Of a DNA stretch of 64,000 bases, positions 34,855-43,210 are shown one piece after another. The notes beneath the pieces are model-generated. The model was not told where the DNA came from. It saw only the letters and a program-made list of their open reading frames with translations, and did no database searches. A program made the translations under genes and the position numbers. Positions within the stretch are counted from its first letter, which is position 1. Each line of letters starts with the position of its first letter. The stretch comes from Haloarcula nitratireducens (GTDB lineage: Archaea; Halobacteriota; Halobacteria; Halobacteriales; Haloarculaceae), in NCBI RefSeq assembly GCF_019599505.1, contig NZ_RKLT01000001.1:930001-994000 (forward strand), given 5' to 3'.

Positions 34855-35835
34855 TCACAATCGCAGGACGGAGAACGTCAGCACGGAGAATCCGAGCGGC
34901 AGCCACGTCCCACACAGCGCGACGATCCCGACGATGGAGAGGAAGCCGACGTCGAGCGCGAACAGCGCCAGCGGTGTGACGAGGCTCCAGCCGCCGAAGA
35001 CGAGCAGCGCGACGCGCGGCATCGACTGGAGGTAACCGACGATCAGCAGCCCGCACGCGCCGACGATGGCGTTGACGTACAGCGGGAAGCCCGGCATCAC
35101 CGTGGTGAACAGTAGCGCGGGGTAGAGGACGACCATGAGCCCGAGTACCGTCAGCTCGTTCTCGGTCGGAAAGAGACGGATACCGCGCTGGCCGACCTCG
35201 ACGCTCTCTCTGACGGTGTATCCCGCGGACGTGTTCCATACACCGCCATCACCGTTCCCGGTGGCTCCCGCGGCCGTAGCGCCCGTAGCGGTCCCGCCCG
35301 TCGCCGTCGCGGTAGCAGCCGCCTCGGTCGGACTCGTCCCCGTTGTGCCCGTCTCCGCCGTATTCTCGGCCCGGCTCGCGGTCTCCGTGGCCGTCTCCCG
35401 CTCGGACCGATTCCCGCGGACGCGTTCGCTCGCCCGCCGTTCGCGCCGCGTCCGGTCCCCGCTCCGCCGTCGAGCGCGCCCGTCGTTCTCGCCGACGGAG
35501 CCGTCTTCGTCGTCAGTATTCGAATCCGCCCGGGTCGACTCCTCGCTTCCGGTCCCGTAGCCGGCATTCCGCGCCGCTCTGGCGACGTCGCTACCCCCCG
35601 GTTCGGGATCGTTGCCCACGTAGGCTGCGTGACCGACCCTGTCGTATCGCGCCCGCTCCGTCTCGTCTACGAGGACGTCGCGGGCTTCGACGAGTTTTCG
35701 GGTCGCGACGCGAGCGTCGGCGTCGTCGTTCACGTCGGGATGGGTCTCCTTCAGGCGCTCTCGATAGGCCGCGTCGATCTCGTCGGTCGTCGCGTCCTCG
35801 GCGACGCCGAGTACCTCGTAGAACGTCTCGCTCAT
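34855..35835 (-). CDS. Membrane-anchored J-domain (DnaJ-like) protein
   Basis: A 326-aa protein with an N-terminal J-domain (residues 1-66) containing the Hsp70-activating His32-Pro33-Asp34 (KETHPDVND). A long low-complexity region follows, first Arg/Glu/Ser-rich and then Ala/Thr/Gly-rich (about 90-215). It ends in about three to four membrane helices (about 230-326). It lacks the Gly/Phe and zinc-finger regions of chaperone DnaJ, so it is a type III J-protein that could recruit DnaK to the membrane. It is 34 nt upstream, by coordinate, of the secreted protease on the same strand, which suggests a joint quality-control role. Confidence 0.87.
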   Translation of the reverse strand: MSETFYEVLGVAEDATTDEIDAAYRERLKETHPDVNDDADARVATRKLVEARDVLVDETERARYDRVGHAAYVGNDPEPGGSDVARAARNAGYGTGSEESTRADSNTDDEDGSVGENDGRARRRSGDRTRRERRASERVRGNRSERETATETASRAENTAETGTTGTSPTEAAATATATGGTATGATAAGATGNGDGGVWNTSAGYTVRESVEVGQRGIRLFPTENELTVLGLMVVLYPALLFTTVMPGFPLYVNAIVGACGLLIVGYLQSMPRVALLVFGGWSLVTPLALFALDVGFLSIVGIVALCGTWLPLGFSVLTFSVLRL

Positions 35836-35894
35836 GGAGGGCTGGTGTACCGTCTACTCCGAAACAGCCGCGTAAAAACCCACCTCCCCGATTA

Positions 35895-36206
35895 TCAGAA
35901 CTCTCGTTCGGGTTCCCGGTGAGAATCCGTCGGCTGGGCGGTCGCCGTCGCCTCGGTCGCTTCCGCTTCAGTCGTCTCGGCGGTTGTGGGGTCCTCGACG
36001 CGTCGCTGGGCCAGCTGCTCCAGTGCGCTCGCGATGCGCGCGAGGACGAGGACGAACCGATGGAACAGGTAGACGAGCCAGACCACGGCGACGGCGAGCG
36101 ATCCGAGGAGAATCGTTCCCTGAATCACGAGGCTGTACGCGAGGATCAGCGCCGAGAGCGTCGCTAATCCGATCTCGAGCGTCCGGTCGGTCGTTTCGGA
36201 GGGCAT
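35895..36206 (-). CDS. Small membrane protein of unknown function
   Basis: A 103-aa protein with two adjacent hydrophobic helices (ATLSALILAYSLVIQGTILL and LAVAVVWLVYLFHRFVLVL). A Thr/Glu/Ala-rich cytoplasmic tail follows. The ATG at 36206 gives a short hydrophilic N-terminus before the first helix; an upstream in-frame start at 36356 would run into menB. It diverges from menB. I do not recognise the family. Confidence 0.7.
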   Translation of the reverse strand: MPSETTDRTLEIGLATLSALILAYSLVIQGTILLGSLAVAVVWLVYLFHRFVLVLARIASALEQLAQRRVEDPTTAETTEAEATEATATAQPTDSHREPEREF

Positions 36207-36279
36207 ACGTCCCCGATGCGCTCCGACCAGCCGTAAAAGCGTTCGCCGTGCGGCGAATCTTTTTGCGGGGGGCGCTGTC

Positions 36280-37242
36280 ATGCCCGGTATGGTCTCAGAG
36301 CTATTCGACTCCGACCGCTGGGAACCCGTCGAGCGGTTCGACTTCTCAGATATCACCTACCACCGCTCGACGGAGACGGGCGCGGTCCGCATCGCCTTCG
36401 ACCGCCCCGAGAAACGCAACGCCTTCCGCCCGGAGACGGTGGACGAACTCTCCGAGGCGTTAGACCACGCGAAGCGACTCACCGACGTCGGTTGTGTCCT
36501 CATCACCGGTAACGGTCCCTCCCCGAAGGACGGCGGGTGGGCGTTCTGCTCCGGCGGCGACCAGAGCATCCGCGGCGAGAGCGGCTACGAGTACGACGCC
36601 GACAGCGAATCGCCGCGCGACTCGGAACGGGCGAGCGGGGAGCGCCGCGACCCGCGAGACGTCGGCGACGACGACGCGCCCGAGAACGTCGGCCGCCTCC
36701 ACATCCTCGAAGTCCAGCGCCAGATCCGCCACATCCCGAAACCCGTCGTCGCCGTCGTCCCCGGCTGGGCCGTCGGCGGCGGCCACTCGCTGCACGTCGT
36801 CTGTGACCTGACCATCGCCAGCGAGGAACACGCGAAGTTCCTCCAGACCGACCCCGACGTGGGTTCCTTCGACGGCGGCTTCGGCTCGGCGTATCTCGCC
36901 CGGCAGGTCGGCCAGAAGAAGGCCCGCGAGGTGTTCTTCCTCGGGAAGACCTACGACGCCGAGGAGGCCGCCGACATGGGCATGGTCAACGAGGCCGTCC
37001 CGCACGCGGAGTTAGAGGACGCCGCCATCGAGTGGGCCGAGCGCATGAACGAGAAGTCGCCCACCGCGATGCGGATGCTGAAGTACGCCTTCAACCTCGA
37101 CTCCGACGGCATGGTCGGCCAACAGGTCTTCGCCGGCGAGGCGACCCGACTGGCCTACATGACCGACGAGGCCCAGGAGGGCCGCGACGCCTTCAACGAG
37201 GGGCGAGAGCCAGACTTCGACGGGGTGCCCTGGCACTACTAA
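36280..37242 (+). CDS. menB: 1,4-Dihydroxy-2-naphthoyl-CoA synthase MenB (type II)
   Basis: Crotonase-fold enzyme that closes the naphthoquinone ring from o-succinylbenzoyl-CoA. The 320-aa protein has DRPEKRNAFRPETVDEL, AFCSGGDQSIRG, GWAVGGGHSLHVVCDL, QTDPDVGSFDGGFGSAYLAR and a long C-terminal MRMLKYAFNLDSDG, all MenB-specific. The residue after QT is Asp191, where bicarbonate-dependent enzymes have Gly, so this is a type II MenB like the mycobacterial enzyme. An insertion of about 35 residues (102-136) is acidic and Arg-rich. ATG at 36289 is an alternative start. The gap to menA contains a hairpin array. Confidence 0.95.
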   Translation: MPGMVSELFDSDRWEPVERFDFSDITYHRSTETGAVRIAFDRPEKRNAFRPETVDELSEALDHAKRLTDVGCVLITGNGPSPKDGGWAFCSGGDQSIRGESGYEYDADSESPRDSERASGERRDPRDVGDDDAPENVGRLHILEVQRQIRHIPKPVVAVVPGWAVGGGHSLHVVCDLTIASEEHAKFLQTDPDVGSFDGGFGSAYLARQVGQKKAREVFFLGKTYDAEEAADMGMVNEAVPHAELEDAAIEWAERMNEKSPTAMRMLKYAFNLDSDGMVGQQVFAGEATRLAYMTDEAQEGRDAFNEGREPDFDGVPWHY

Positions 37243-37663
37243 ACGACCTTTTTCTGCGTCGGGTTCGCGTCGCCGCTTCGCGGCGCGCGAACCTCTCCTT
37301 GAAAAACGCCCTCAGAAGTCTTCGACTTCTGATGGGCTCGCAAGCGCGACGCGCTTGCGAACGTCGGTCGCACTCGCGCCGCGAGTGCGAGCACGGGAGA
37401 GCTTCGCTCTCCCGGCGATGAAAAAGGCCGGAATCGCCGACGGCGATTCCGGTACGAATCGGTTACGGCGATTCCGGTACGAATCGGTTACGGCGACCGC
37501 CGACCGCCTACCGCCTACCGCGACAGCAACGCTCTTCCGTTCTGTTTCCCGGGCACGGTAGCCGCGTAGTTCTCCGCGGCGACTTCGAGCGGGGCGGTGC
37601 CGGGCCGTCGTCGGGCTCCCCGAACCACAGTCGCTTTGGGGGTAGCGTCCCGAGTTCCGCCCA
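37243..37663. repeat. Non-coding menB-menA gap with a hairpin array and tandem repeats
   Basis: This 421-nt gap has no credible gene. After a T5 run at 37249-37253 come six perfect or near-perfect inverted repeats: 37263-37292 (13 bp with one bulge, TTC loop), 37313-37331 (8 bp, TTC), 37338-37360 (11 bp around one base), 37368-37390 (11 bp around one base), 37395-37413 (8 bp, TTC) and 37428-37452 (12 bp around one base). Next is a 25-bp unit repeated twice, 37441-37465 and 37466-37490, each containing CGATTC-N6-GAATCG. Heptamers CGACCGC x2 and CTACCGC x2 follow (37494-37521). The menA promoter must lie in the rest. Confidence 0.85.
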
Positions 37664-38623
37664 ATGAGTGCAGCGACGGCAGACATCTCGAAGCGGAAGG
37701 CGTGGCTCATGGCGGCCCGGCCACAGACGCTCCCCGCGGGGGCCGCGCCGGTCGTCGTCGGTATGGGACTGGCCGTCCACGAGGGCGTGTTCGCCCCGCT
37801 TCCGGCGCTCGCGGCGCTGGTCGGGGCGCTGCTCATCCAGGTCGGGACGAACTTCGCCAACGACTACTACGACGCGGTGAAGGGCGCGGACACGAACGAA
37901 CGCCAGGGCTTTACGCGAGTGACCGCCGGCGGCCTCATCGAACCCGACGCGGTCAAGCGAGCGATGATCCTCACCTACGCGCTGGCAGTCGTCGTCGGCG
38001 TCTATCTCGTCGCCATCGGCGGCCTCCCCATCGTCGTCGTCGGCCTCTCGGGCATCGCCGCCGGCGTCCTCTACACCGGCGGTCCGTTCCCCTACGGCTA
38101 CCGCGGACTGGGTGACCTCTTCGTCTTCGTCTACTTCGGACTGGTCGCCGTGACGGGCACCTACTACGTGCAGGCGGTCGCGAGCATGCCTGCCGCCGGG
38201 ACGTTTCCAATGGGCCTCCCCGCGGGCAGCGTCACCGCCGCGGCGATAACCGCCAGTCTCCCCGCCGCCGGCCTCTCGACGGCCATCCTCGTCGTCAACA
38301 ACGTCCGGGACCGGGAGACGGACATGGCCGCCGGCAAGAAGACGCTGGCAGTCTATCTGGGCTACGGCTGGAGCCGCGCGGAGTTTCTCGCTGTCGTGGG
38401 CATGGCCTACGTCGTGCCGATCCTGTTCGCGCTCGACCCCGACTACGGGCTCTGGGCGCTCGCGCCGCTCCTCTCGCTCCCGCTGGCGGCGTCGGTGACG
38501 AAGACGGTGCTGACCCGCACCGACGGCGAGGCGCTGAACCCGGCGCTGGAACGCGTCGGCCAGACGCTGTTCGTCCACTCGATACTGTTCGCCGCCGGCC
38601 TCGCGCTCCCTCGATTCCTATGA
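37664..38623 (+). CDS. menA: 1,4-Dihydroxy-2-naphthoate polyprenyltransferase MenA
   Basis: A 319-aa UbiA-superfamily membrane enzyme that attaches the isoprenoid chain. The first prenyl-diphosphate/Mg2+ motif is [11 protein letters not shown] (residues 66-76). The second is [17 protein letters not shown] (about 226-242). [17 protein letters not shown] at the N-terminus is MenA-specific. Eight to nine membrane helices are expected. It starts the menA-menC-menE operon, with a four-base overlap (ATGA) into menC. Confidence 0.94.
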   Translation: MSAATADISKRKAWLMAARPQTLPAGAAPVVVGMGLAVHEGVFAPLPALAALVGALLIQVGTNFANDYYDAVKGADTNERQGFTRVTAGGLIEPDAVKRAMILTYALAVVVGVYLVAIGGLPIVVVGLSGIAAGVLYTGGPFPYGYRGLGDLFVFVYFGLVAVTGTYYVQAVASMPAAGTFPMGLPAGSVTAAAITASLPAAGLSTAILVVNNVRDRETDMAAGKKTLAVYLGYGWSRAEFLAVVGMAYVVPILFALDPDYGLWALAPLLSLPLAASVTKTVLTRTDGEALNPALERVGQTLFVHSILFAAGLALPRFL

Positions 38624-39645
38624 AGGTCGAACCGTTCTCCCTCCCGCTGGAGTCGCCGCTCGAAACCGCCAGCGGGACCATCGAGGAGCGAAACGGATTC
38701 GTCGTCCGCGCCGACCACCGCGGCGAGACGGGCATCGGCGAGGCGACGCCGCTGCCGGGCTGGACGGAGTCGCTGGGGGACTGCCAGACGGCGCTCGATT
38801 CGGCGACCTCGCTGCGCGACCTCGACGCGGCCGAGGTGCCAGCGGCCCGCCACGGCGTCGCTACGGCGATGCTGGACGCCGACGCGCGGGCCGACGGCGT
38901 TCCGCTCTACCAGTGGTTCGACGCCGACAGTGCCGACCGCCGCTGTCGGTCGGTCCCGGTCAACGCCACCATCGGTGACGGGACGCCGTCGGAGACCGCC
39001 GACGCCATCGCCGAGGCCGTCGAGTCCGGTTTCGACTGCTGTAAACTGAAGGTCGGCGCGCGTTCGGTCGAGGAAGACGTCGAGCGCGTCCGAGCGGTCA
39101 GGGAGCGGGTCGGCGACGACGTGACGCTCCGCGCCGACGCGAACGGCGCGTGGACTCGCCCGGAGGCCGAATCCGCGTTCGAGTCCTTCGAGTCGCTGGC
39201 CGTCGAGTACGTCGAACAACCGCTCGCGGCCGACGACCTCGCGGGCCACGCGGCGCTTCGCGGTGGAAGCGTCGGCGTCGCCCTCGACGAGTCGCTCGTC
39301 CAGAAGCGGGTCGGAACCGTCTTCGACGCCGACGCCGCCGACGTGCTGATTCTGAAGCCGATGGTACTGGGCGGCCCCGGAGACGCCTACACGCTGGCGA
39401 TGCAGGCCCGCGAACGGGGCATCGAGCCGGTCGTGACGACGACCGTCGACGCCGTCGTCGCCCGCCTCGCCGCGGTCCACGTCGCGGCGGCGATTCCCGA
39501 CGTGGCGGCCTGCGGACTGGCGACCGGCGACCGACTCGCCCGCGACCTCGCGCCGGACCCGACGACCGTCTCGGAGGGTCGGATCTCCGTCCCGCAATCT
39601 GACGGTCTGGGCGTCGATCCGTCGGAGGTGCAGACCGATGCGTGA
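38620..39645 (+). CDS. menC: o-Succinylbenzoate synthase MenC
   Basis: A 341-aa enolase-superfamily dehydratase. The catalytic lysine pair is in CCKLKVGARS. Metal-binding acids are in LRADANGAW, VEYVEQPLA and VALDESLV, and the second-side lysine is in LILKPMVLGG. The order K-K/D/E/D/K matches OSB synthase; muconate-lactonising or dipeptide epimerase activity is excluded mainly by the men context. It overlaps menA by four bases and menE by eight. Confidence 0.92.
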   Translation: MKVEPFSLPLESPLETASGTIEERNGFVVRADHRGETGIGEATPLPGWTESLGDCQTALDSATSLRDLDAAEVPAARHGVATAMLDADARADGVPLYQWFDADSADRRCRSVPVNATIGDGTPSETADAIAEAVESGFDCCKLKVGARSVEEDVERVRAVRERVGDDVTLRADANGAWTRPEAESAFESFESLAVEYVEQPLAADDLAGHAALRGGSVGVALDESLVQKRVGTVFDADAADVLILKPMVLGGPGDAYTLAMQARERGIEPVVTTTVDAVVARLAAVHVAAAIPDVAACGLATGDRLARDLAPDPTTVSEGRISVPQSDGLGVDPSEVQTDA

Positions 39646-41131
39646 GCCGGTCGAGTGGCCGACGCGAGACCTGCTGACTCATCGCGCAGGGACGACGCCC
39701 GAGCGAACCGCCGTCGTCGACGCCGACGGGGGCGGGACGACGACCTACCGCGAACTGGACGCCGCCGTCGACGAGGTCGCGGCCGCGCTCGAGGCGCTGG
39801 ACACGCCGAACGGCCGCGTCGCGACGCTGGTGGACACCCGGCCGGCGGTCGGCCGCCTCCTGTTCGGTGCGATGCGACGGGGACTGACGCTGGCCCCGCT
39901 GAACGTCGAACTCGACGCCGAGACGCTCTCGACGCAGTTGCAGGCGCTCGACGCCGACACGCTCGTCTGCGAGCGCGACACCGAGGAATTGGCGACGGAG
40001 ATAGCCGACCGCCCGGTCGTCTCGGTCGACGCTCCCGACGGCGGCGGCGTCGAACGCTCGCTCTCTGACGAGGCGGTCGAGGACGGCGGGACCGCCGAAC
40101 CGGTCGAACTGGACCGCGACGCGACCCAGCTCGTGTTGTTCACGTCCGGGACGACCAGCGACCCGAAGGGAGTCCGCCTGACCGTCGGCAACCTCGTCGC
40201 CAGCGCGACGGCCTCAGCGTTCCGACTCGGCGTCTCGCCGGGCGACCGCTGGCTGGTCTGCCTCCCGACGTACCACATGGGGGGTATCGCCCCGTTCGTC
40301 CGCTGTGTCCTCTACGGGGCGGCCGTCGTCGTCCAGCGTGAGTTCGCCGTCGGAGCGACCGCGAGAGCCGTCGACGAGCGCGGCGTCACGGGCGTCTCGC
40401 TCGTGCCGACGATGCTCAAACGGCTCGTCGATGCGGGCTGGAACCCCGCGGGGACGCTCCGGTTCGTCCTGCTCGGCGGCGGCCCGGTGCCGCCCTCGCT
40501 CGTCGAGCGCTGTCGGGAGCGCGACATCCCGGTCTGTCCGACCTACGGGATGACCGAAGCGGCCTCCCAGATAGCGACGGCGCGCCCGGAGACGGCGTTC
40601 GAACACCGCGACACCGTCGGCCAGCCCCTCGTCTGTACGGACGTGAAGGTGGTCGCAGACGGCGACCCGGTCGGACCCGGCGTACGCGGCGAACTAGTCG
40701 TCGACGGGCCGACGGTGACACCCGGCTACCTCGACGAGGCCGCGACGGACGCCGCGTTCGGCCCCCACGGACTCCAGACCGGCGACCTCGGCTATCGCGA
40801 CGAGGACGGGCGGCTGTGGGTCGTCGGACGGGCGGACGACCGCATCGTCACCGGCGGCGAGAACGTCGACGCCGCGGCCGTCGAGGCGGTGATTCGGCAG
40901 TGTCCCGGCGTCGAGGAAGCCGCCGTGGTCGGCCTGCCGGACGAGGAGTGGGGCGAGCGTGTGACCGCCCTCGTCGCGGGGGACGCCTCGCCGGAGTCAG
41001 TCCTGGAATACTGCCGAGACGAACTCGCGCCCCACGAGGTCCCGAAGCGGGTCCGCGTCACCGACGCGCTTCCCCGGACGGCGTCGGGGACCGTCGACAG
41101 AGCGGCCGTCCGGGCCGCGATGCGGAACTGA
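39638..41131 (+). CDS. menE: o-Succinylbenzoate-CoA ligase MenE
   Basis: A 497-aa acyl-adenylating enzyme that makes OSB-CoA for MenB. AMP-binding motifs are LFTSGTTSDPKGVRLT, PTYGMTEAASQI and TGDLGYRDEDGRLWVVGRADD, with GGENVDAAAVEAVI leading to the C-terminal flap and a late Lys (GTVDRAAVRAAM region). The length is close to bacterial MenE plus a few loops. It is the last gene of menA-menC-menE; the next gene starts 40 nt later. MenH and the DHNA-CoA thioesterase are not found in this window. Confidence 0.92.
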   Translation: MREPVEWPTRDLLTHRAGTTPERTAVVDADGGGTTTYRELDAAVDEVAAALEALDTPNGRVATLVDTRPAVGRLLFGAMRRGLTLAPLNVELDAETLSTQLQALDADTLVCERDTEELATEIADRPVVSVDAPDGGGVERSLSDEAVEDGGTAEPVELDRDATQLVLFTSGTTSDPKGVRLTVGNLVASATASAFRLGVSPGDRWLVCLPTYHMGGIAPFVRCVLYGAAVVVQREFAVGATARAVDERGVTGVSLVPTMLKRLVDAGWNPAGTLRFVLLGGGPVPPSLVERCRERDIPVCPTYGMTEAASQIATARPETAFEHRDTVGQPLVCTDVKVVADGDPVGPGVRGELVVDGPTVTPGYLDEAATDAAFGPHGLQTGDLGYRDEDGRLWVVGRADDRIVTGGENVDAAAVEAVIRQCPGVEEAAVVGLPDEEWGERVTALVAGDASPESVLEYCRDELAPHEVPKRVRVTDALPRTASGTVDRAAVRAAMRN

Positions 41132-41171
41132 CGCCAGAGCGGTTTTCTTGGTGCGGCGCGTACTCGGCTCC

Positions 41172-41909
41172 GTGTGCACTATCGTCCTCGCGTGGCAGGT
41201 CTTCGAAGACGCGCCGGTCGCGTTCGCCGCCAACCGCGACGAGCGCGTCGACCGACCGTCGAAGCCGCCCGCGCCGCGACACTGGGGGTCCCGCGTCGTC
41301 GCGCCGGCCGACGAAGAGGCGAGCGGGACGTGGGAGGGCTACAACGAACACGGGCTGCTCGTGGCGCTCACTAACCGCTGGGTGGACGCCGACCTCGCCG
41401 GCGAGCGCTCCCGTGGGCTCCTCGTCCGGGACTGTCTGGGCCACGAGACCGCCGAGGACGCCGCTCGCGCCGTCGAAGGAGCGCTCCGCGAGGCCGAGTA
41501 CGAGGGGTTCAACCTCCTGTTGGCCGACGAGAACGCGGCGCTGCTCTTCGAGTGGGACGGCCAGCTCGCAGTGCGGAACCTGAATCCCGGCGTCCACGTC
41601 GTCGTCAACGTCGGCGCGGACGGCGACTACCGGATTCCGAGTTTCCGGGCCGACGCCGGGGAGGAGCAGGCGGCCAACGCCGACCGGCTCCGGGACCACC
41701 TGCAGGTCGAACCCGGCGAAGCGGTCGACGCGTGGCTGGACCGCGCGGGCGAGACCATCGGCGACCACGAGTACGGCGTCTGCGTCCACGGCGACGGCTT
41801 CGGGACGCGGTCGTCGTCGCTCATCTCGATAGGCGAGCGCCGGCGATACGACTTCGCGGACGGGCCGCCCTGCCGAACGGAGTATCGCCCGGTCGAAGGT
41901 CAGATTTAA
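41172..41909 (+). CDS. NRDE (TANGO2-like) family protein
   Basis: A 245-aa protein that starts MCTIVLAWQ with FAANRDERVDRPSKPP, the NRDE signature that names the family. The N-terminal Cys2 would be exposed after Met removal, as in Ntn-hydrolase folds. I chose the GTG at 41172 because family members begin MCTI; the open frame runs eight codons further upstream. The human relative TANGO2 is linked to heme/lipid handling, but no reaction is established for archaeal members. It follows menE by 40 nt on the same strand and may be co-transcribed. Confidence 0.87.
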   Translation: MCTIVLAWQVFEDAPVAFAANRDERVDRPSKPPAPRHWGSRVVAPADEEASGTWEGYNEHGLLVALTNRWVDADLAGERSRGLLVRDCLGHETAEDAARAVEGALREAEYEGFNLLLADENAALLFEWDGQLAVRNLNPGVHVVVNVGADGDYRIPSFRADAGEEQAANADRLRDHLQVEPGEAVDAWLDRAGETIGDHEYGVCVHGDGFGTRSSSLISIGERRRYDFADGPPCRTEYRPVEGQI

Positions 41910-41910
41910 G
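41903..41910 (+). promoter_or_regulatory. TATA-like box of the 41937 regulator
   Basis: GATTTAAG overlaps the NRDE stop codon and lies 27-34 nt before the ATG at 41937, predicting a leaderless start. Confidence 0.5.
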
Positions 41911-41936
41911 CGGCCGACCGTCAGTATACACTACAT

Positions 41937-42287
41937 ATGAGTTCTGCAGCGTCGGAGGCGGACCTCTCCGAGGACGAACTGGCCGGGCTGGAGCTTATCC
42001 GCGAGTCCGGCGGCGTCCACCAGAGCGACTTCTGGAAGGACCTGGACGTCTCCTCCCGGAAGGGCAGTCGCATCGTCGAGTCCCTCTTCGAGAAGGGTCT
42101 CATCCAGCGCGAGGAGACCATCTACGAGGGACACAACACGTACTACCTCACGCCCGCCGCCCGCGACCTCGACTTCTCGCTGTTGATGGCCGGCGACATG
42201 CTCTCGCCGTTCATCGGCGACGAGGAGGTCGACCCCCACGACGACACCTTCTCGCAGTGGGTCATGAACCTCGCGTACCAGGGCTGA
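41937..42287 (+). CDS. Small winged-helix (MarR/Lrp-like) regulator
   Basis: A 116-aa protein with one winged helix: LAGLELIRESGGVHQSDFW, then VSSRKGSRIVESLFEKGLIQRE and the wing ETIYEGHNTYYLTPAARD. The last 30 residues (FSLLMAGDMLSPFIGDEEVD) are not helical-repeat like and may bind a partner. No ligand pocket is recognisable. It has its own TATA-like box and no operon. Target genes unknown. Confidence 0.77.
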   Translation: MSSAASEADLSEDELAGLELIRESGGVHQSDFWKDLDVSSRKGSRIVESLFEKGLIQREETIYEGHNTYYLTPAARDLDFSLLMAGDMLSPFIGDEEVDPHDDTFSQWVMNLAYQG

Positions 42288-42384
42288 CGGCAGAGTGCGA
42301 CTCGTTTCGTCGCACCGTTCGCAGACCGCACAGCCGCCGCTGCGGCGTCGATAAAACGGAGAACCGGAGACGGAGTCCGAAACG

Positions 42385-42822
42385 TCAGTCTTCGAGCGCG
42401 TCGGCGATGCGATCGAGCGTGCGTCGCACGTCGTGGACCTCGTCGCGGAGCTTTCGCATCTCGCGGGTGAGTTCCTCGTTGTCGCTGCCGCCCTCGGCCT
42501 CGCGGCCGGGTCCGGGTTGGCCGCCGGGGCCGCCGCCCATCCCGCCGGGACCCGCGCCGCCGGGACCGCCGCCGCCCATCATGCCGCCCATCATCTGTGC
42601 GAACGGGTTGCCGCCACCGCCGCCCATTCCGCCGGGGCCGCCACCGCCGCCCATCATCTCTTCCATGCGCTCCTCGCGGCTCATCTCGCCCTCTTCGCCC
42701 TCTTCGCGCTCCTCGGCGCGCTGCTGGCGGATCTCTTCGACTCGCTCGCGGAAGGATTTCTCCTCGTCACCGTCGTCGCTCGATTCGGGCGCGTCGTCGG
42801 CGTTCTCTGGTTCGTCTGCCAT
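42385..42822 (-). CDS. GGM-rich low-complexity protein with charged coiled ends
   Basis: A 145-aa protein in three parts. An acidic, Glu/Arg-rich N-terminus (about 1-55) is a probable long helix (SFRERVEEIRQQRAEER). A central region (about 56-110) is made almost only of Gly, Met and Pro (MMGGGGGPGGMGGGGG, MMGGMMGGGGPGG). A C-terminal helix is ELTREMRKLRDEVHDVRRTL. The Gly-Met stretch recalls GroEL C-terminal tails. I find no known function. The ATG at 42822 begins the acidic helix and is favoured over 42903. Confidence 0.75.
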   Translation of the reverse strand: MADEPENADDAPESSDDGDEEKSFRERVEEIRQQRAEEREEGEEGEMSREERMEEMMGGGGGPGGMGGGGGNPFAQMMGGMMGGGGPGGAGPGGMGGGPGGQPGPGREAEGGSDNEELTREMRKLRDEVHDVRRTLDRIADALED

Positions 42823-42862
42823 ACCTCCGGGTTCGGCTGGGCCGCTGAAAAGGATTGTCGTG

Positions 42863-43210
42863 TCAGGACAGGCGACGCACGACGGTCGAGAGTCCGATGC
42901 CACACGCCAGCAAGACGACGAGGTTGAACCCCGCCATGAACAGCGGCCGGTATCGGCGGGTGACGAACGTGTCGACGGCGGCCGAGACGGAGAAGTAGAG
43001 CCGGAACGTGGCCACCAGCGCGACGAGGGCGAGGACCGTCAGTGCCCCCCATTCGAGGTACTCGACGGCGGAGCGGCCGGCGTCGTTGTCGTCCGCGTCC
43101 TTCGCGTCGCTCGACGGCTGGTCTCCGCCGGGCGGGCGGCGGGTGTCGTCGGCGTCGGCCGGTCTCTGATCGGTCGATACGGTCGGGTCAGTGGTTGGTT
43201 CCTCGGTCAT
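42863..43210 (-). CDS. Two-helix membrane protein of unknown function
   Basis: A 115-aa protein with a long acidic, disordered N-terminus (about residues 1-48) and two membrane helices (WGALTVLALVALVATFRLYF and FMAGFNLVVLLACGIGLSTV). Its start overlaps the end of the upstream PGF-CTERM protein gene by four bases (43207-43210), so the two are co-translated and may form a surface/membrane pair. No family recognised. Confidence 0.72.
   Translation of the reverse strand: MTEEPTTDPTVSTDQRPADADDTRRPPGGDQPSSDAKDADDNDAGRSAVEYLEWGALTVLALVALVATFRLYFSVSAAVDTFVTRRYRPLFMAGFNLVVLLACGIGLSTVVRRLS

Noticed and set aside
37441..37490. Two 25-bp direct repeats considered as a CRISPR remnant
   Set aside because: The units are directly adjacent with no spacer between them, number only two, and no cas genes are present.
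37312..37860. A 182-codon minus-strand frame through the menB-menA hairpin array
   Set aside because: Its N-terminal part is antisense to menA and the rest is translated hairpin repeats; no coding signal.
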